Shown here: in pieces, positions 43,387 to 53,182 of the stretch | Numbering within the stretch: the first letter of the stretch is position 1 | How the letters are laid out: each line of letters begins with the position of its first letter | NCBI RefSeq assembly: GCF_037023145.1 | Contig: NZ_CP146091.1 | Coordinates: 930,001-994,000, forward strand | DNA: 64,000 nt | Source of the DNA: Ralstonia sp. RRA | Lineage (GTDB): Bacteria; Pseudomonadota; Gammaproteobacteria; Burkholderiales; Burkholderiaceae | Direction of reading: 5' to 3' | The notes under the pieces: model-generated | What the model saw: only the letters and a program-made list of their open reading frames with translations | Database searches by the model: none | What the model was told of the DNA's origin: nothing | Position numbers and translations under genes: made by a program

Positions 43387-44655
43387 TCAATGGCGGATGG
43401 CGCGGTGACCGATATCGGTCCGGTACTGGGCGCCGTCGAACTTGATTTGTTCGATGGCGTTATACGCGGCGCGCTGGGCCGCCTTGACGGTGTCGGCCAG
43501 GCCGACGACGCACAGCACACGGCCGCCGTTGGTGGTCAACACGCCGTCCTTGAGCGTGGTGCCGGCGTGGAAGGTGACGCTGTCTTCCGTTTCCTTCGGG
43601 ATACCGGTGATGACGTCACCCTTGCGCGGCGTGTCCGGATAGTTGTGGGCGGCCATCACCACGCCCAGCGCGGTACGGCGGTCCCATTCCAGTTCCATGC
43701 CGTCGAGCTTGCCGTCGATGGCGCGGTCGAGCACGTCGTACAGGTCGGTCTTCATGCGCGCCATGATGGGCTGCGTTTCCGGGTCGCCCATGCGGCAGTT
43801 GAATTCGAGCGTCTTGGGGTTGCCGTCGGCGTCGATCATCAGGCCGGCGTACAGGAAGCCGGTGTACGGGATGCCGTCTTTTTCCATGCCGCGGATGGTC
43901 GGCATGATGATCTCGCGGAGTGCGCGGGCGTGCAGCGTGGGCGTGACCACCGGCGCCGGCGAGTAGGCGCCCATGCCGCCCGTGTTGGGACCGGCGTCGC
44001 CGTCGAGCAGGCGCTTGTGGTCCTGGCTGGTGGCCAGCGCCACCACGTTCTTGCCGTCGCACACGACGATGAAGCTGGCTTCTTCGCCGGCCAGGAATTC
44101 TTCGATCACGACGCGCGCACCGGCATCGCCCAGGCGGTTGTCGGCCAGCATCATGTCGATGGCGCTGTGCGCTTCTTCGGCCGTCATCGCCACGACCACG
44201 CCCTTGCCGGCAGCCAGGCCGTCGGCCTTGATGACGATCGGGGCGCCTTCCTGGTCAATGTAGGCATGTGCTTGCGCTGCATCGCTGAAGGTCTGGTACT
44301 TGGCGGTCGGAATGCCGTGGCGATGCATGAACGCTTTGGCGAAATCCTTCGACGATTCCAGCTGCGCCGCGGCCTTCGTCGGCCCGAAGATGCGCAAGCC
44401 CTTGCTGCGGAACAGGTCGACGATGCCGGCAGCCAGCGGCGCTTCCGGGCCCACCACCGTGAAGTGGATGCCTTCGCGCTCGGCAAACGCGGCCAGCACT
44501 TCCGGGTCCGTGATCGGCAGATTCTGCAGACGCTTGTCGAGCGCCGTGCCGCCGTTGCCCGGTGCCACGTACACCACCTGCACCTTGGGCGAGCGTGCCA
44601 GCTTCCATGCCAGGGCGTGCTCTCGACCGCCCGAACCGACCACCATCACTTTCAT
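43387..44655 (-). CDS. purD: Phosphoribosylamine-glycine ligase
   Basis: 422-residue GARS enzyme, second step of de novo purine synthesis. It begins MKVMVVGSGGREHALAWKL (PreATP-grasp loop), has the ATP-grasp region with APIVIKADGLAAGKGV and FNCRMGDPETQ (metal ligands), and ends with the small C-terminal domain. ATG 44655 fits the family; an ATG at 44670 adds five residues. Confidence 0.96.
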   Translation of the reverse strand: MKVMVVGSGGREHALAWKLARSPKVQVVYVAPGNGGTALDKRLQNLPITDPEVLAAFAEREGIHFTVVGPEAPLAAGIVDLFRSKGLRIFGPTKAAAQLESSKDFAKAFMHRHGIPTAKYQTFSDAAQAHAYIDQEGAPIVIKADGLAAGKGVVVAMTAEEAHSAIDMMLADNRLGDAGARVVIEEFLAGEEASFIVVCDGKNVVALATSQDHKRLLDGDAGPNTGGMGAYSPAPVVTPTLHARALREIIMPTIRGMEKDGIPYTGFLYAGLMIDADGNPKTLEFNCRMGDPETQPIMARMKTDLYDVLDRAIDGKLDGMELEWDRRTALGVVMAAHNYPDTPRKGDVITGIPKETEDSVTFHAGTTLKDGVLTTNGGRVLCVVGLADTVKAAQRAAYNAIEQIKFDGAQYRTDIGHRAIRH

Positions 44656-44684
44656 GCTGTACCTACTCAAAAAATCGAAAACTG

Positions 44685-44722
44685 GAAAACAAAAACGGCG
44701 ATCGGTCAGGTCGATCGCCGTT
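44685..44722 (-). terminator. Terminator of the YebC-type gene
   Basis: 11-bp perfect stem AACGGCGATCG/CGATCGCCGTT (44694-44704, 44712-44722), loop GTCAGGT; on the minus strand TTTGTTTTCC follows. It separates the YebC-type gene from purD. Confidence 0.85.
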
Positions 44723-44739
44723 GTGCGCGTGTCTCGGGC

Positions 44740-45465
44740 TTATTCCCCGATGACCGCGTTGGTGAAGACTTCCTGCACGTCGTCCAGGTTTTCCAGGACG
44801 TCGAGCAGCTTCTGCATCTTGACCGCATCTTCGCCGGTGAACTCGACTTCGTTCTGCGGCTTCATGATGACTTCGGCCAGTTCGGCCTTGAAGCCAGCGG
44901 CTTCCAGTGCGGTCTTGACCTTGGAGAAATCGTGGGGTGGGCAGATGACTTCGAGCGCGCCGTCTTCATGGGTGACGACGTCGTCGGCGCCGGCTTCGAG
45001 CGCGGCGTCCATCAGCTTGTCTTCCGGCGTGCCGGGGGCAAAGATGAACTGCCCGACGTGGTCGAACAGGAACGCCACCGAGCCGGCGACGCCCATGTTG
45101 CCGCCGTACTTGTCAAAGCCATGGCGGACTTCAGCCACGGTGCGCGTGCGGTTGTCGGTCAGGCAGTCGACGATGATGGCGGCGCCATTGATGCCGTAGC
45201 CTTCGTAGCGGATTTCTTCGTAGTTCGCGCCTTCCAGGCCACCCACACCGCGCTGGATGGCGCGCTGGATGTTGTCCTTGGGCATGTTGGCGTCGGTCGC
45301 CTTGTCCATGGCCAGGCGCAGGCGGGGGTTCGAATCCGCATCACCGCCGCCCAGACGGGCCGCCACGGTGATTTCCTTGATCAGGCGCGTCCAAATCTTG
45401 CCGCGCTTGGCGTCGGCAGCGGCTTTCTTATGCTTGATATTGGCCCATTTGGAATGACCGGCCAT
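44740..45465 (-). CDS. YebC/PmpR-family protein
   Basis: 241-residue member of the YebC family, starting with the hallmark [22 protein letters not shown]. The family has been described as DNA-binding regulators (PmpR) and more recently as translation factors that ease stalling at proline runs; sequence alone does not choose between them. ATG 45465 has GGAG eight bases upstream. It is divergent to the HerA-like gene with about 180 bases between. Confidence 0.94.
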   Translation of the reverse strand: MAGHSKWANIKHKKAAADAKRGKIWTRLIKEITVAARLGGGDADSNPRLRLAMDKATDANMPKDNIQRAIQRGVGGLEGANYEEIRYEGYGINGAAIIVDCLTDNRTRTVAEVRHGFDKYGGNMGVAGSVAFLFDHVGQFIFAPGTPEDKLMDAALEAGADDVVTHEDGALEVICPPHDFSKVKTALEAAGFKAELAEVIMKPQNEVEFTGEDAVKMQKLLDVLENLDDVQEVFTNAVIGE

Positions 45466-45648
45466 GAAACTCTCCGAGCGGAATACGGTGGAAATGCTGT
45501 GGAATCTGGCGCCCAGATGGCGGTTTGACGCCACCTGCACGCTCTATAATCGGTCGCAGATTTTAGCATGCTGCACACGCCCGCCGACCCGTCCATCCGG
45601 TCGAGCAATAGGCGCCCGCCCCCAAAGATTGATCCCCGTCTAAATGCC

Positions 45649-47214
45649 ATGACCGATCCCATCCTCGTTGCCAAGAACACGAAAACTGAGTTGGTGCTGC
45701 TGCCCCAGCTCGCCAACCGGCATGGCCTGATTACCGGCGCCACCGGCACCGGCAAGACCGTCACCCTGCAGACGATCGCGCAGGGCCTGTCGAAGATCGG
45801 CGTGCCGGTCTTCCTGGCCGACGTGAAAGGTGACCTGACCGGCATTTCGCAGCCCGGCCAGTCGAACGACAAGCTCAAGGCCCGTCTGCAGGAGCGTGGC
45901 CTCGAAGAGCCGCAATGGGCTGGTTGCCCCGTCACGCTGTGGGATGTGTACGGCGAGAAGGGCCACCCCGTGCGTGCCACCGTGTCGGACATGGGCCCGC
46001 TGATGCTTTCGCGCATGCTGGAGCTGAACGACATCCAGACCGGCGTGCTCAACCTGGTCTTCCGGATTGCGGACGATTCCGGCCTCGCGCTGCTCGACAT
46101 GAAGGATTTGCGCGCGATGCTGCAGCACGTGGGCGAGCATTCGTCGGAGTACACGAACAAGTACGGCAACATCTCGTCGGCCAGCGTCGGGGCCATCCAA
46201 CGCAACCTGATCGCACTGGAAGAGCAGGGCGCCGACAAGTTCTTCGGCGAACCGATGCTCGACATCAACGACCTGATGCAGACCGTGCGTGGCCAAGGCG
46301 TGATCAACATCCTGGCGGCCGACAAGCTGCTGAATGCGCCTAAGCTGTACGCGACGTTCCTGCTGTGGATGCTCTCCGAGCTGTTCGAGCATCTGCCGGA
46401 AGTGGGCGATCTGGACAAGCCCAAGCTGGCATTCTTCTTCGACGAGGCGCACCTGCTGTTCAACGACGCGCCGCCGTCGCTGCTGCAGAAGGTGGAGCAG
46501 GTGGTGCGGTTGATCCGCTCGAAGGGCGTGGGCGTGTACTTCGTGACGCAGAACCCGTCCGATGTGCCTGACACGGTGCTCGGGCAGCTCGGCAACCGCG
46601 TGCAGCACGCGCTGCGCGCCTTCACGCCGCGCGATCAGAAGGCCGTGAAGGCGGCGGCTACGACGATGCGTGCGAACCCCGAGTTCAGCATCGAACAGGC
46701 CATTGGCGAACTGGCCGTGGGCGAGGCGCTGATCTCCATGCTTGATGAGGGCGGCCGCCCCGAAATCACCGAGCGCGCGTTTGTCGTGCCGCCGGCGTCG
46801 CGCATCGGGCCGATCTCGGATGAGGAGCGCCGTGCGCTGATTACCAACTCGCTGGTTGCGGGGCGTTACGACACGGCCATCGATCGTGAATCGGCGTATG
46901 AAATCCTGACCGGTCGTGTGGGATCAGGTGGGGCCGCATCTGCGTCGGCACCGAGCTCTATCAGCACCGACTTTGGTGCGTCGGCAGGTTCCGCACCGGC
47001 TCCCGCATCGACGTCTGCGCCTGCACAGCAGGGCGGCGGCTGGCTGGGTGAGGTCGGCTCGATCCTGACCAAGGGCACGGGGCGTACCGGCCGAGGTGAT
47101 TCGATCGTCGAAACACTGGCCAAATCAGCGACACGTACGATCGGCTCGACCATCGGGCGCGAGATCGTACGTGGGGTGCTGGGCAGCATCCTGGGCGGGT
47201 CGAAGAAACGCTGA
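45649..47214 (+). CDS. HerA-like ATPase (DUF853, YjgR type)
   Basis: 521-residue P-loop ATPase of the HerA/FtsK superfamily. Walker A is GATGTGKT at about residues 33-40; Walker B is [13 protein letters not shown] near 260. A Ser/Ala/Pro-rich linker (about 430-470) precedes a C terminus with [29 protein letters not shown]. HerA proteins are hexameric DNA translocases in archaea; the bacterial YjgR group is poorly characterised. ATG 45649 is favoured over 45568 because the family begins with DPILVAKN near the N terminus. Confidence 0.9.
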   Translation: MTDPILVAKNTKTELVLLPQLANRHGLITGATGTGKTVTLQTIAQGLSKIGVPVFLADVKGDLTGISQPGQSNDKLKARLQERGLEEPQWAGCPVTLWDVYGEKGHPVRATVSDMGPLMLSRMLELNDIQTGVLNLVFRIADDSGLALLDMKDLRAMLQHVGEHSSEYTNKYGNISSASVGAIQRNLIALEEQGADKFFGEPMLDINDLMQTVRGQGVINILAADKLLNAPKLYATFLLWMLSELFEHLPEVGDLDKPKLAFFFDEAHLLFNDAPPSLLQKVEQVVRLIRSKGVGVYFVTQNPSDVPDTVLGQLGNRVQHALRAFTPRDQKAVKAAATTMRANPEFSIEQAIGELAVGEALISMLDEGGRPEITERAFVVPPASRIGPISDEERRALITNSLVAGRYDTAIDRESAYEILTGRVGSGGAASASAPSSISTDFGASAGSAPAPASTSAPAQQGGGWLGEVGSILTKGTGRTGRGDSIVETLAKSATRTIGSTIGREIVRGVLGSILGGSKKR

Positions 47215-47375
47215 GCTGAGTGGGTTTCTGACTTTCATCAGGTAACCCGCGGCGGGCGGGATGAGACCGCCTCTGCGCTTGACCGCACGCAATACCTGGC
47301 CTGCCAGTCTCCCTAGACTGCATCGGGCCGAGGCATCATCCGGTGCCGCGGCCCTCAATCCGGGAGATCTGGCAT

Positions 47376-47528
47376 ATGACCGCACTCAAAATCTTGTTCA
47401 CGACCGATACCGGCCTGGCGAGCCTCGCCGTCATCGGCTTTCTCATCGGCATGGGCGCGTTCTTCTGGCGCCTTTTCGTTCGCAAGATGCGCGAAGAAGA
47501 ACGCGCCACCAGGCAGCGCCAAGCCTGA
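47376..47528 (+). CDS. DUF3149-type small membrane protein
   Basis: 50-residue peptide with one membrane helix (SLAVIGFLIGMGAFFWRLFV) and a basic/acidic tail (RKMREEERATRQRQ). Length, TDTGLASL start and topology match the DUF3149 family of betaproteobacterial single-pass proteins; function unknown. GGGAG precedes the ATG. It has its own terminator. Confidence 0.75.
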   Translation: MTALKILFTTDTGLASLAVIGFLIGMGAFFWRLFVRKMREEERATRQRQA

Positions 47529-47583
47529 GCAGCTTCCCTACCGGTTTCCCCGCCACTTCGTTGCCACCGCATGCACCAAAGCA

Positions 47584-47610
47584 AACAGCCGGCAATGCCG
47601 GCTGTTTTTG
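47584..47610. terminator. Terminator between the DUF3149 gene and upp
   Basis: 10-bp perfect stem AACAGCCGGC/GCCGGCTGTT with loop AAT, then TTTG on the plus strand. It may serve both converging genes. Confidence 0.85.
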
Positions 47611-47631
47611 TTTGCGTGGAACGCAGTGCGA

Positions 47632-48282
47632 TCAGTTCTTCGTGCCGAACAGGCGGTCGCCCGCATCGCCCAGGCCGGGGATGATGTAGGCGTTGTCATC
47701 CAGGTGCGAATCGAGCGAGGCGACGAACAGCTTCACGCCCGGATGCGCCTTCTGGAACACCTCCACGCCTTCCGGTGCGGCCACCAACGCCAGGAAGAGG
47801 ATGTTCTCGTCCGGCACGCCGCGCTTCTTCATCACGTCGATGGCGTGCACGGCCGAGTAACCGGTGGCGACCATCGGATCGCACAGGATAAAGGTGCGGT
47901 CTTCCAGATCCGGCAGGCGCACGAGGTATTCCACCGGGCGGTGGTGCTCGTCGCGGTACACGCCGATATGGCCGATGCGCGCCGACGGAATCAGCTCGAC
48001 CAGCCCATCGCTCATGCCTACGCCCGCGCGCAGCACCGGCACCACGGCCAGCTTGCGGCCAGCGATGACGGGCGCTTCCATCGGGCCCATCGGCGTGTCG
48101 ATGTGGCGGCTGGTCAGCGGCAGGTTGCGCGTGATTTCATAGCCCATCAGCAGCGTGATCTCGCGCAGCAGCTCGCGGAAGGTACGCGTGGACGTGTCCT
48201 TGTCGCGCATGTGCGTGAGCTTGTGCTGGATCAGCGGGTGATTGAGGATGAACAGATTGGGGAAGCGCGGATCTTGTTTCAT
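47632..48282 (-). CDS. upp: Uracil phosphoribosyltransferase
   Basis: 216-residue salvage enzyme making UMP from uracil and PRPP. It shows [30 protein letters not shown], and the PRPP loop [15 protein letters not shown]; this last reads ATGY where many homologues have ATGG. The C terminus [13 protein letters not shown] is typical. 63 bases after the NCS1 transporter gene on the same strand, with which it forms a pyrimidine salvage unit. Confidence 0.96.
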   Translation of the reverse strand: MKQDPRFPNLFILNHPLIQHKLTHMRDKDTSTRTFRELLREITLLMGYEITRNLPLTSRHIDTPMGPMEAPVIAGRKLAVVPVLRAGVGMSDGLVELIPSARIGHIGVYRDEHHRPVEYLVRLPDLEDRTFILCDPMVATGYSAVHAIDVMKKRGVPDENILFLALVAAPEGVEVFQKAHPGVKLFVASLDSHLDDNAYIIPGLGDAGDRLFGTKN

Positions 48283-48301
48283 GGCGAGAAGAATGCAGTA
48301 G

Positions 48302-48327
48302 TGGGGCGCATTGTACGGCGCGCCCCA
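48302..48327. other. Hairpin in the transporter-upp spacer
   Basis: 8-bp stem TGGGGCGC/GCGCCCCA with loop ATTGTACGGC. It spans the short gap between the transporter stop and upp and contains the promoter-like element described at 48310. Confidence 0.5.
48310..48320 (-). promoter_or_regulatory. Candidate upp -10 element CGCCGTACAAT
   Basis: Minus-strand CGCCGTACAAT, containing a TACAAT -10-like hexamer about 28 bases before the upp ATG. The identical 11 bases occur upstream of the transporter gene at 49878-49888. No clear -35. Confidence 0.4.
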
Positions 48328-48345
48328 TGTGGATGATCGAGCGGC

Positions 48346-49830
48346 TTATCGGCGGCCGCGCATCAGAATGATGTACACCACGGCCGAAATCGCCAGCCCC
48401 ACGAACCACGCATACGTGTACAGCGCCTCGAACACGCCCGGCACGCTGGTCACGAAACCGGCCTGCTTGAAGAAGCCCGGCAGGTTGGGCAGCACGCCGA
48501 TGATGAGCGCAGCGATGGCGCGGCCATTCCAGCCGTTGCCGTAGCCGTAGGGGCCATCCACGCGGAACAGCTCGCCGGTCTTGAGTACGGTGCGGCGCAC
48601 CAGGAAGTAGTCGACCATCATGATGCCGGCCACCGGGCCCAGCAATGCGCCGTAACCCACGAGCCACGTGAAGATGTAGCCCTTGGTGGTCTCCAGAATC
48701 TTCCACGGCATCATCGCCAGGCCGATGCCCGCCGTGATGTAGCCGCCGATGCGGAACGAGATGCGATGCGGCGCCAGGTTCGAGAAGTCATACGCTGGCG
48801 ACACCACGTTGGCGGCGATGTTCGTCATCAGCGTGGCGGTAATCAGTGCCAGAAGCGCGACGATGACCGACGGCCCCGTCATCTTGCCGGCCAGCGTGAC
48901 CGGGTCCCAGATGGCCTGGCCGTAGATGACCACGGTGGACGAGGTGACGAGCACCGCCACCAGCGCCAGCAGCCCCATCGGCAGCGGCAGGCCAATCGCC
49001 TGGCCGACGAGCTGGTCGCGCTGGCTGCGTGCAAAGCGGGTGAAGTCCGGAATGTTCAGCGCTAGCGTGGCCCAGTAACCGACCATGGCGGTCAGCGACG
49101 GCCAGAAGAAGCCCCAGAACTCGCCGGCGCGCTTGCCGCCCGCCGCAAACGCCGACGGCGCCGACAGCATCGGGCCAAAGCCACCCGCATTGACGTACGC
49201 CCACCAGACCAGACCCAGCGCCGCCAGGATCAGCAGCGGCGTGGCCAGGGCCTGGAAGCGCTTGATTGACTCCAGCCCCTTGGTGATCAGCCAGATGTGC
49301 AGGCCCCAGAACAGCAGGAAGCAGAATCCCTGGCCCGGGTTGATGCCCAGGCCCGGAATGTTGCTGCCCACCAGCATGTTGTCGGTGACCACGTTCAGGA
49401 TCGTGTAGATGGCCTGGCTGCCGAGCCACGTCTGAATGCCGAACCAGCCGCACGCCACGATGGCCCGCAGGATGGCCGGCAACTGCGCACCGCGCACCCC
49501 GAACGACGCTCGCACCAGCACCGGGAAGGGGATGCCGTATTTGGTACCCGCGTGGCCCACCAGCACCATCGGCACGAGCACGATCAGGTTGCCCAGGAAC
49601 ACCGTCAGCACGGCCTGCCACCAGTTCATGCCCTCGCTCATCAGCCCCGAGGCCAGCATGTACGCCGGCACCGACACCACCATCGACACCCACAGCGCAG
49701 CGTAGTTGGTAGCCGTCCAGGTGCGGGCAGCTTGCGGGGTGGGGTTGAGGTCTTCGTTCCAGAGAGTCGGGTCGGGTGCCGCGACTGTATCGGCGCCCGC
49801 GTAGAAGGCGGGGGAGGTGGTTTGGCTCAT
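48346..49830 (-). CDS. NCS1-family nucleobase transporter
   Basis: 494-residue twelve-helix nucleobase:cation symporter of the NCS1 family (uracil, cytosine, allantoin or hydantoin type). The hydrophilic N terminus (LWNEDLNPTPQAARTWTATNYAALWVSM divided across residues 22-50) is the NCS1 signature, followed by VRASFGVRGAQLPAILRA and GCQ-like NIPDFTRFAR. Being upstream of upp it most probably imports uracil. ATG 49830 is preceded by no strong ribosome site. Confidence 0.9.
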   Translation of the reverse strand: MSQTTSPAFYAGADTVAAPDPTLWNEDLNPTPQAARTWTATNYAALWVSMVVSVPAYMLASGLMSEGMNWWQAVLTVFLGNLIVLVPMVLVGHAGTKYGIPFPVLVRASFGVRGAQLPAILRAIVACGWFGIQTWLGSQAIYTILNVVTDNMLVGSNIPGLGINPGQGFCFLLFWGLHIWLITKGLESIKRFQALATPLLILAALGLVWWAYVNAGGFGPMLSAPSAFAAGGKRAGEFWGFFWPSLTAMVGYWATLALNIPDFTRFARSQRDQLVGQAIGLPLPMGLLALVAVLVTSSTVVIYGQAIWDPVTLAGKMTGPSVIVALLALITATLMTNIAANVVSPAYDFSNLAPHRISFRIGGYITAGIGLAMMPWKILETTKGYIFTWLVGYGALLGPVAGIMMVDYFLVRRTVLKTGELFRVDGPYGYGNGWNGRAIAALIIGVLPNLPGFFKQAGFVTSVPGVFEALYTYAWFVGLAISAVVYIILMRGRR

Positions 49831-49877
49831 GGGATGTGGGATCCGTTGTCGTTTTAGATATTCGGAATGCAGGCGCG

Positions 49878-49888
49878 ATTGTACGGCG
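49878..49888 (-). promoter_or_regulatory. Candidate transporter -10 element CGCCGTACAAT
   Basis: Minus-strand CGCCGTACAAT, second copy of the element at 48310-48320, about 48 bases before the transporter ATG. Same place relative to its gene, so a shared promoter or control element is suspected. Confidence 0.4.
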
Positions 49889-49962
49889 GTCGGGGGTGCG
49901 CCCAAGCGAAAGCCGTGCCACGTGCAGCGCACCCCGCGTCGGAACGTTTTGTTGAATTCCAA

Positions 49963-49968
49963 TACAAT
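49963..49968 (+). promoter_or_regulatory. Candidate -10 box for the EamA gene
   Basis: TACAAT, 46 bases ahead of the GTG start at 50014, within an AT-rich island (GTTTTGTTGAATTCCAATA) between divergent genes. The -35 is not clear. Confidence 0.4.
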
Positions 49969-50013
49969 CGACGGCGCCCTCCAACACGTCCTGCGCTTCT
50001 CTCGCGCTCCGTT

Positions 50014-50940
50014 GTGACCACCGCGTCTTCTGCGTCTTCCAACTCCGCACGAACCACCGACACCGGCGGCCTGCTGCTCGCCTCCGTGGGCGCCGTGCTG
50101 TTCTCTGCCAAGGCCATCGTCGCCAAGCTGATGTACCGCTATCAGGTGGATGCCGTCATGGTCATCACCCTGCGCATGCTGCTGGCCGCGCCCCTGTTCA
50201 TGGCGATGGGCTGGTGGCAGTCGCGACGCGCGGCACCGCTGGCTCCGGCCGACCGCTGGCGCATTGTCGGCCTGGGCATCATCGGCTACTACCTCTCCAG
50301 CTTTCTCGACTTCCTGGGCCTGCAATACATCACGGCGGGGCTGGAGCGGCTGATTCTGTTCCTCACGCCGTCGTTCGTGCTGTTGATTACGTCGACGGTG
50401 TTCAAGCGGCGCATCACCGGCTTGCAATGGGTGTCTCTGGCGTTGGCGTACGCGGGCATCGTGCTGGTGTTCGCGCACGATCTCAACCTGGGCGGCAACA
50501 ACGTGTGGCTGGGCGGCGGGTTGGTGCTCGCCGGCGCCATCAGCTACGGTATCTATCTGCTGGCCAGCGGCGAGCTCGTCAAGCGCGTGGGGTCGATGCG
50601 GCTGGTGGCGTATGCCATGTGCGTGTCAACCGTGGCCTGCATCATTCAATTTCTGGCGCTGCGGCCCGTGTCTGCGCTGGTGTTGCCTTGGCAGGTGTAC
50701 GGGCTGTCGGCCATCAACTCGGTGTTCTGCACGGTGGCGCCGGTCACGCTTACGATGATGGCGGTGGCGCGTGTGGGGGCGCCGGTTGCGTCGCAGGCGG
50801 GCATGATCGGGCCGGTGTCGACGCTGCTGCTGGGCTGGTGGCTGCTGGGCGAGCCGATTACGGTGTGGCAGATCGCCGGCAGCGCGCTGGTGCTGGCCGG
50901 CATGGCGCTGCTGTCGCGTGGTGCTAGCCGATCCAAATAA
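50014..50940 (+). CDS. EamA/DMT-family transporter
   Basis: 308-residue, ten-helix drug/metabolite-type exporter made of two EamA repeats. It begins after a hydrophilic Ser/Thr-rich tail with GGLLLASVGAVLFSAKAIVAKLMY. GTG 50014 is the best start, as upstream in-frame codons read through a region with a promoter. Substrate unknown; it is the first gene of a plus-strand run with the SDR, mgsA and quinone reductase genes, only 22 bases ahead of the SDR. Confidence 0.88.
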   Translation: MTTASSASSNSARTTDTGGLLLASVGAVLFSAKAIVAKLMYRYQVDAVMVITLRMLLAAPLFMAMGWWQSRRAAPLAPADRWRIVGLGIIGYYLSSFLDFLGLQYITAGLERLILFLTPSFVLLITSTVFKRRITGLQWVSLALAYAGIVLVFAHDLNLGGNNVWLGGGLVLAGAISYGIYLLASGELVKRVGSMRLVAYAMCVSTVACIIQFLALRPVSALVLPWQVYGLSAINSVFCTVAPVTLTMMAVARVGAPVASQAGMIGPVSTLLLGWWLLGEPITVWQIAGSALVLAGMALLSRGASRSK

Positions 50941-50962
50941 CGATCACAAGGAGTCAGACAGG

Positions 50963-51754
50963 ATGGACCTGGGGCTGAAGGGCAAGCGCGCACTGGTGTG
51001 CGGCGCAAGCAAGGGATTGGGTTTCGCCTGCGCCGATGCGCTGGCGGCAGAGGGTGTGGATGTGGTGATCGTCGCCCGTGGCGCTGAAGCACTGCTGGCA
51101 GCAGCCGAGCGTATCCGCAGCGCACATGGTGTCCGCGTTGAAGCGGTCGCCACAGACATCACCACCCCGGAAGGCCGGGCTGAAGCACTGCTGGCCTGCG
51201 AGCGCCTGGGCGGCTCGCCTGACATTCTCGTCAACAATGCGGGCGGCCCACCGCCGGGCAACTTCCGCGACTGGGATCGCGATGCGTGGAATGCCGCGCT
51301 CAACGCCAACATGCTCACCCCCATCGACCTGATCAAGGCAACTGTCGACCAGATGATCGAGCGCCGCTGGGGCCGCATCATCAACATCACCAGCGGTGCG
51401 GTGAAGGGGCCGATCGATGTGCTGGGATTGTCCAACGGCGCACGCTCGGGCCTGACCGGCTTCGTGGCCGGCCTCGCGCGCGAAGTGGCCAAGCATGGCG
51501 TGACGGTTAACAACTTGCTGCCTGGTCAGTTCGAGACCGACCGTCTGACCAAGACGCTGGAGGCTGGCGCCAAGGCTGCCGGCATCAGCACAGAAGACAA
51601 CTTTGACCGCAAGCGCCAGGGCAATCCGGCGCGGCGGTTCGGCCAGCCGGCCGAATTCGGCGCCGTATGCGCTTTCCTCTGCAGCCAGCACGCGGGTTAC
51701 CTGAACGCGCAGAACATCCTGCTGGATGGCGGCGCCTTCCCAGGCACTTTCTAA
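50963..51754 (+). CDS. Atypical SDR-family protein lacking the Tyr-Lys catalytic pair
   Basis: 263-residue short-chain dehydrogenase fold. The cofactor loop [16 protein letters not shown] and PGQFETDRL are intact. Where classical members have YxxxK, this one reads LSNGARSGL (about residues 156-164), with neither Tyr nor Lys; Ser in INITSG is kept. A known SDR subgroup shares this SN..R pattern, and its chemistry is unclear. AAGGAG precedes ATG 50963. It ends 10 bases before mgsA. Confidence 0.9.
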   Translation: MDLGLKGKRALVCGASKGLGFACADALAAEGVDVVIVARGAEALLAAAERIRSAHGVRVEAVATDITTPEGRAEALLACERLGGSPDILVNNAGGPPPGNFRDWDRDAWNAALNANMLTPIDLIKATVDQMIERRWGRIINITSGAVKGPIDVLGLSNGARSGLTGFVAGLAREVAKHGVTVNNLLPGQFETDRLTKTLEAGAKAAGISTEDNFDRKRQGNPARRFGQPAEFGAVCAFLCSQHAGYLNAQNILLDGGAFPGTF

Positions 51755-51764
51755 GCCCAGACCT

Positions 51765-52196
51765 ATGACCACCATCACGCCCGAAGGCGCAGTGAAAAAG
51801 CGCCGCATCGCCCTGATCGCGCACGACCACAAGAAAGACGACATGATCGCCTTCGCACAGACGCATCAGGCCTACCTGGCGCAATGCGATCTGCTGGCGA
51901 CCGGCACCACCGGCGGCCGGCTGGAGGCGGAAGTCGGCCTGTCCGTGCAGCGCATGCTGTCCGGGCCGTGGGGCGGTGACCTGCAGATTGGCGCGCAGCT
52001 TGCCGAAGGCCGCGTCGACGCCGTCATCTTCCTGCGTGATCCGATGACGCCGCAGCCGCACGAACCCGATATCAACGCGCTAGTCCGCGCCTGCGACGTC
52101 CACAACATTCCCTGCGCCACCAACCTGGCGACCGCCGATCTGGTGATGTCCGCCCTGCAACGGGTGCAGCCTGACCCGAAGGAGATTCACGCATGA
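51765..52196 (+). CDS. mgsA: Methylglyoxal synthase
   Basis: 143-residue enzyme turning dihydroxyacetone phosphate into methylglyoxal and phosphate, a bypass of lower glycolysis when phosphate is short. Conserved parts align with E. coli Mgs[32 protein letters not shown] (catalytic Asp, E. coli D71) and [12 protein letters not shown] (E. coli H98 and D101). ATG 51765 lies 10 bases after the SDR stop; its TGA overlaps the next ATG. Product is toxic, so the two flanking oxidoreductase-fold proteins may help dispose of it. Confidence 0.94.
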   Translation: MTTITPEGAVKKRRIALIAHDHKKDDMIAFAQTHQAYLAQCDLLATGTTGGRLEAEVGLSVQRMLSGPWGGDLQIGAQLAEGRVDAVIFLRDPMTPQPHEPDINALVRACDVHNIPCATNLATADLVMSALQRVQPDPKEIHA

Positions 52197-53173
52197 CCCA
52201 AGCGAAAGCCATCCGCATTTTCGAAACCGGCGGCCCGGAAGTGATGCAGTACGTCGATGTTGACGTGCCCCGGCCCGGCCCCGGCGAGGCCACCATCAAC
52301 CAGCACGCCATCGGCCTGAACTACATCGACGTGTACTTCCGCACGGGGCTGTATCCGCAACCGCTGCCGGGCGGTATCGGCATGGAAGCGTCTGGTGTGG
52401 TGGAGGCGGTGGGTGAGGGCGTGACGCACGTCAAACCGGGCGACCGCGTTGCCTATGCAGGCCGCCCGACCGGCGCCTACGCCGCCATGCGCACGATGCC
52501 GGCCGACATCCTGGTGCGCCTGCCGGACACCATCGATTTCGAAACTGGCGCGGCGATGATGCTGCAGGGCATGACTGCGCAGTACCTGATCCGCGACAGC
52601 TACCGCGTGCAGCCGGGCGATACCGTGCTGTTTCACGCAGCGGCCGGCGGAGTTGGCCTGATCGCATGCCAGTGGCTCAAGGCACTCGGCGCCACGGTGA
52701 TCGGCACCGTCGGCAGCGACGCGAAGGCAGAACTGGCTCGCGCGCACGGCTGCGATCACACCATCGTCTACACGCGCGAGAACTTCACCGAACGCGTGCG
52801 CGAGATCACCGGTGGCAAGGGCGTGCCGGTGGTCTACGACGGCATCGGCAAGGACACGTTCAACGGATCGCTGGATTGCCTCGCTCCGCGCGGCATGATG
52901 GTCAGCTATGGCAACGCATCAGGCCCGGTGCCGCCGTTCGATATCAGCGTGCTGAGTGCCAAGGGCTCGCTCAAGCTCACACGCCCGACGCTGATGACAT
53001 ACACCGCACGGCGCGATCTGCTGGAGCCGATGGCAGCGGACCTGTTTGACGTGGTCAGCAGCGGCAAGGTGAAGATCGAGATTCACCAGCGCTACGAACT
53101 GCTGGACGCGGCGCAGGCGCACCGCGATCTGGAAGAGCGCAAGACGACCGGTTCGACGATCCTCTTGCCATAA
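52193..53173 (+). CDS. NADPH:quinone oxidoreductase-type MDR protein
   Basis: 326-residue zinc-free medium-chain reductase close to quinone oxidoreductase (Qor). NADPH loop [14 protein letters not shown] near residue 147, and the substrate region [15 protein letters not shown] near 36, are typical. The ATG overlaps the mgsA stop, so they are translationally coupled. Activities in the family include one-electron quinone reduction and reduction of alpha,beta-unsaturated or dicarbonyl compounds. Confidence 0.93.
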   Translation: MTQAKAIRIFETGGPEVMQYVDVDVPRPGPGEATINQHAIGLNYIDVYFRTGLYPQPLPGGIGMEASGVVEAVGEGVTHVKPGDRVAYAGRPTGAYAAMRTMPADILVRLPDTIDFETGAAMMLQGMTAQYLIRDSYRVQPGDTVLFHAAAGGVGLIACQWLKALGATVIGTVGSDAKAELARAHGCDHTIVYTRENFTERVREITGGKGVPVVYDGIGKDTFNGSLDCLAPRGMMVSYGNASGPVPPFDISVLSAKGSLKLTRPTLMTYTARRDLLEPMAADLFDVVSSGKVKIEIHQRYELLDAAQAHRDLEERKTTGSTILLP

Positions 53174-53182
53174 GCAGGGAAG

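Noticed and set aside
43315..45528. A 737-codon plus-strand frame opposite purD and the YebC-type gene
   Set aside because: It lies antisense to two certain genes; long antisense frames are expected in DNA this GC-rich, and its translation is His/Arg/Val-rich without domains.
47632..48282. ATGY in the PRPP loop of upp as a sign of lost function
   Set aside because: All other conserved blocks are intact and the gene sits with a nucleobase transporter; a single loop residue can vary among homologues.
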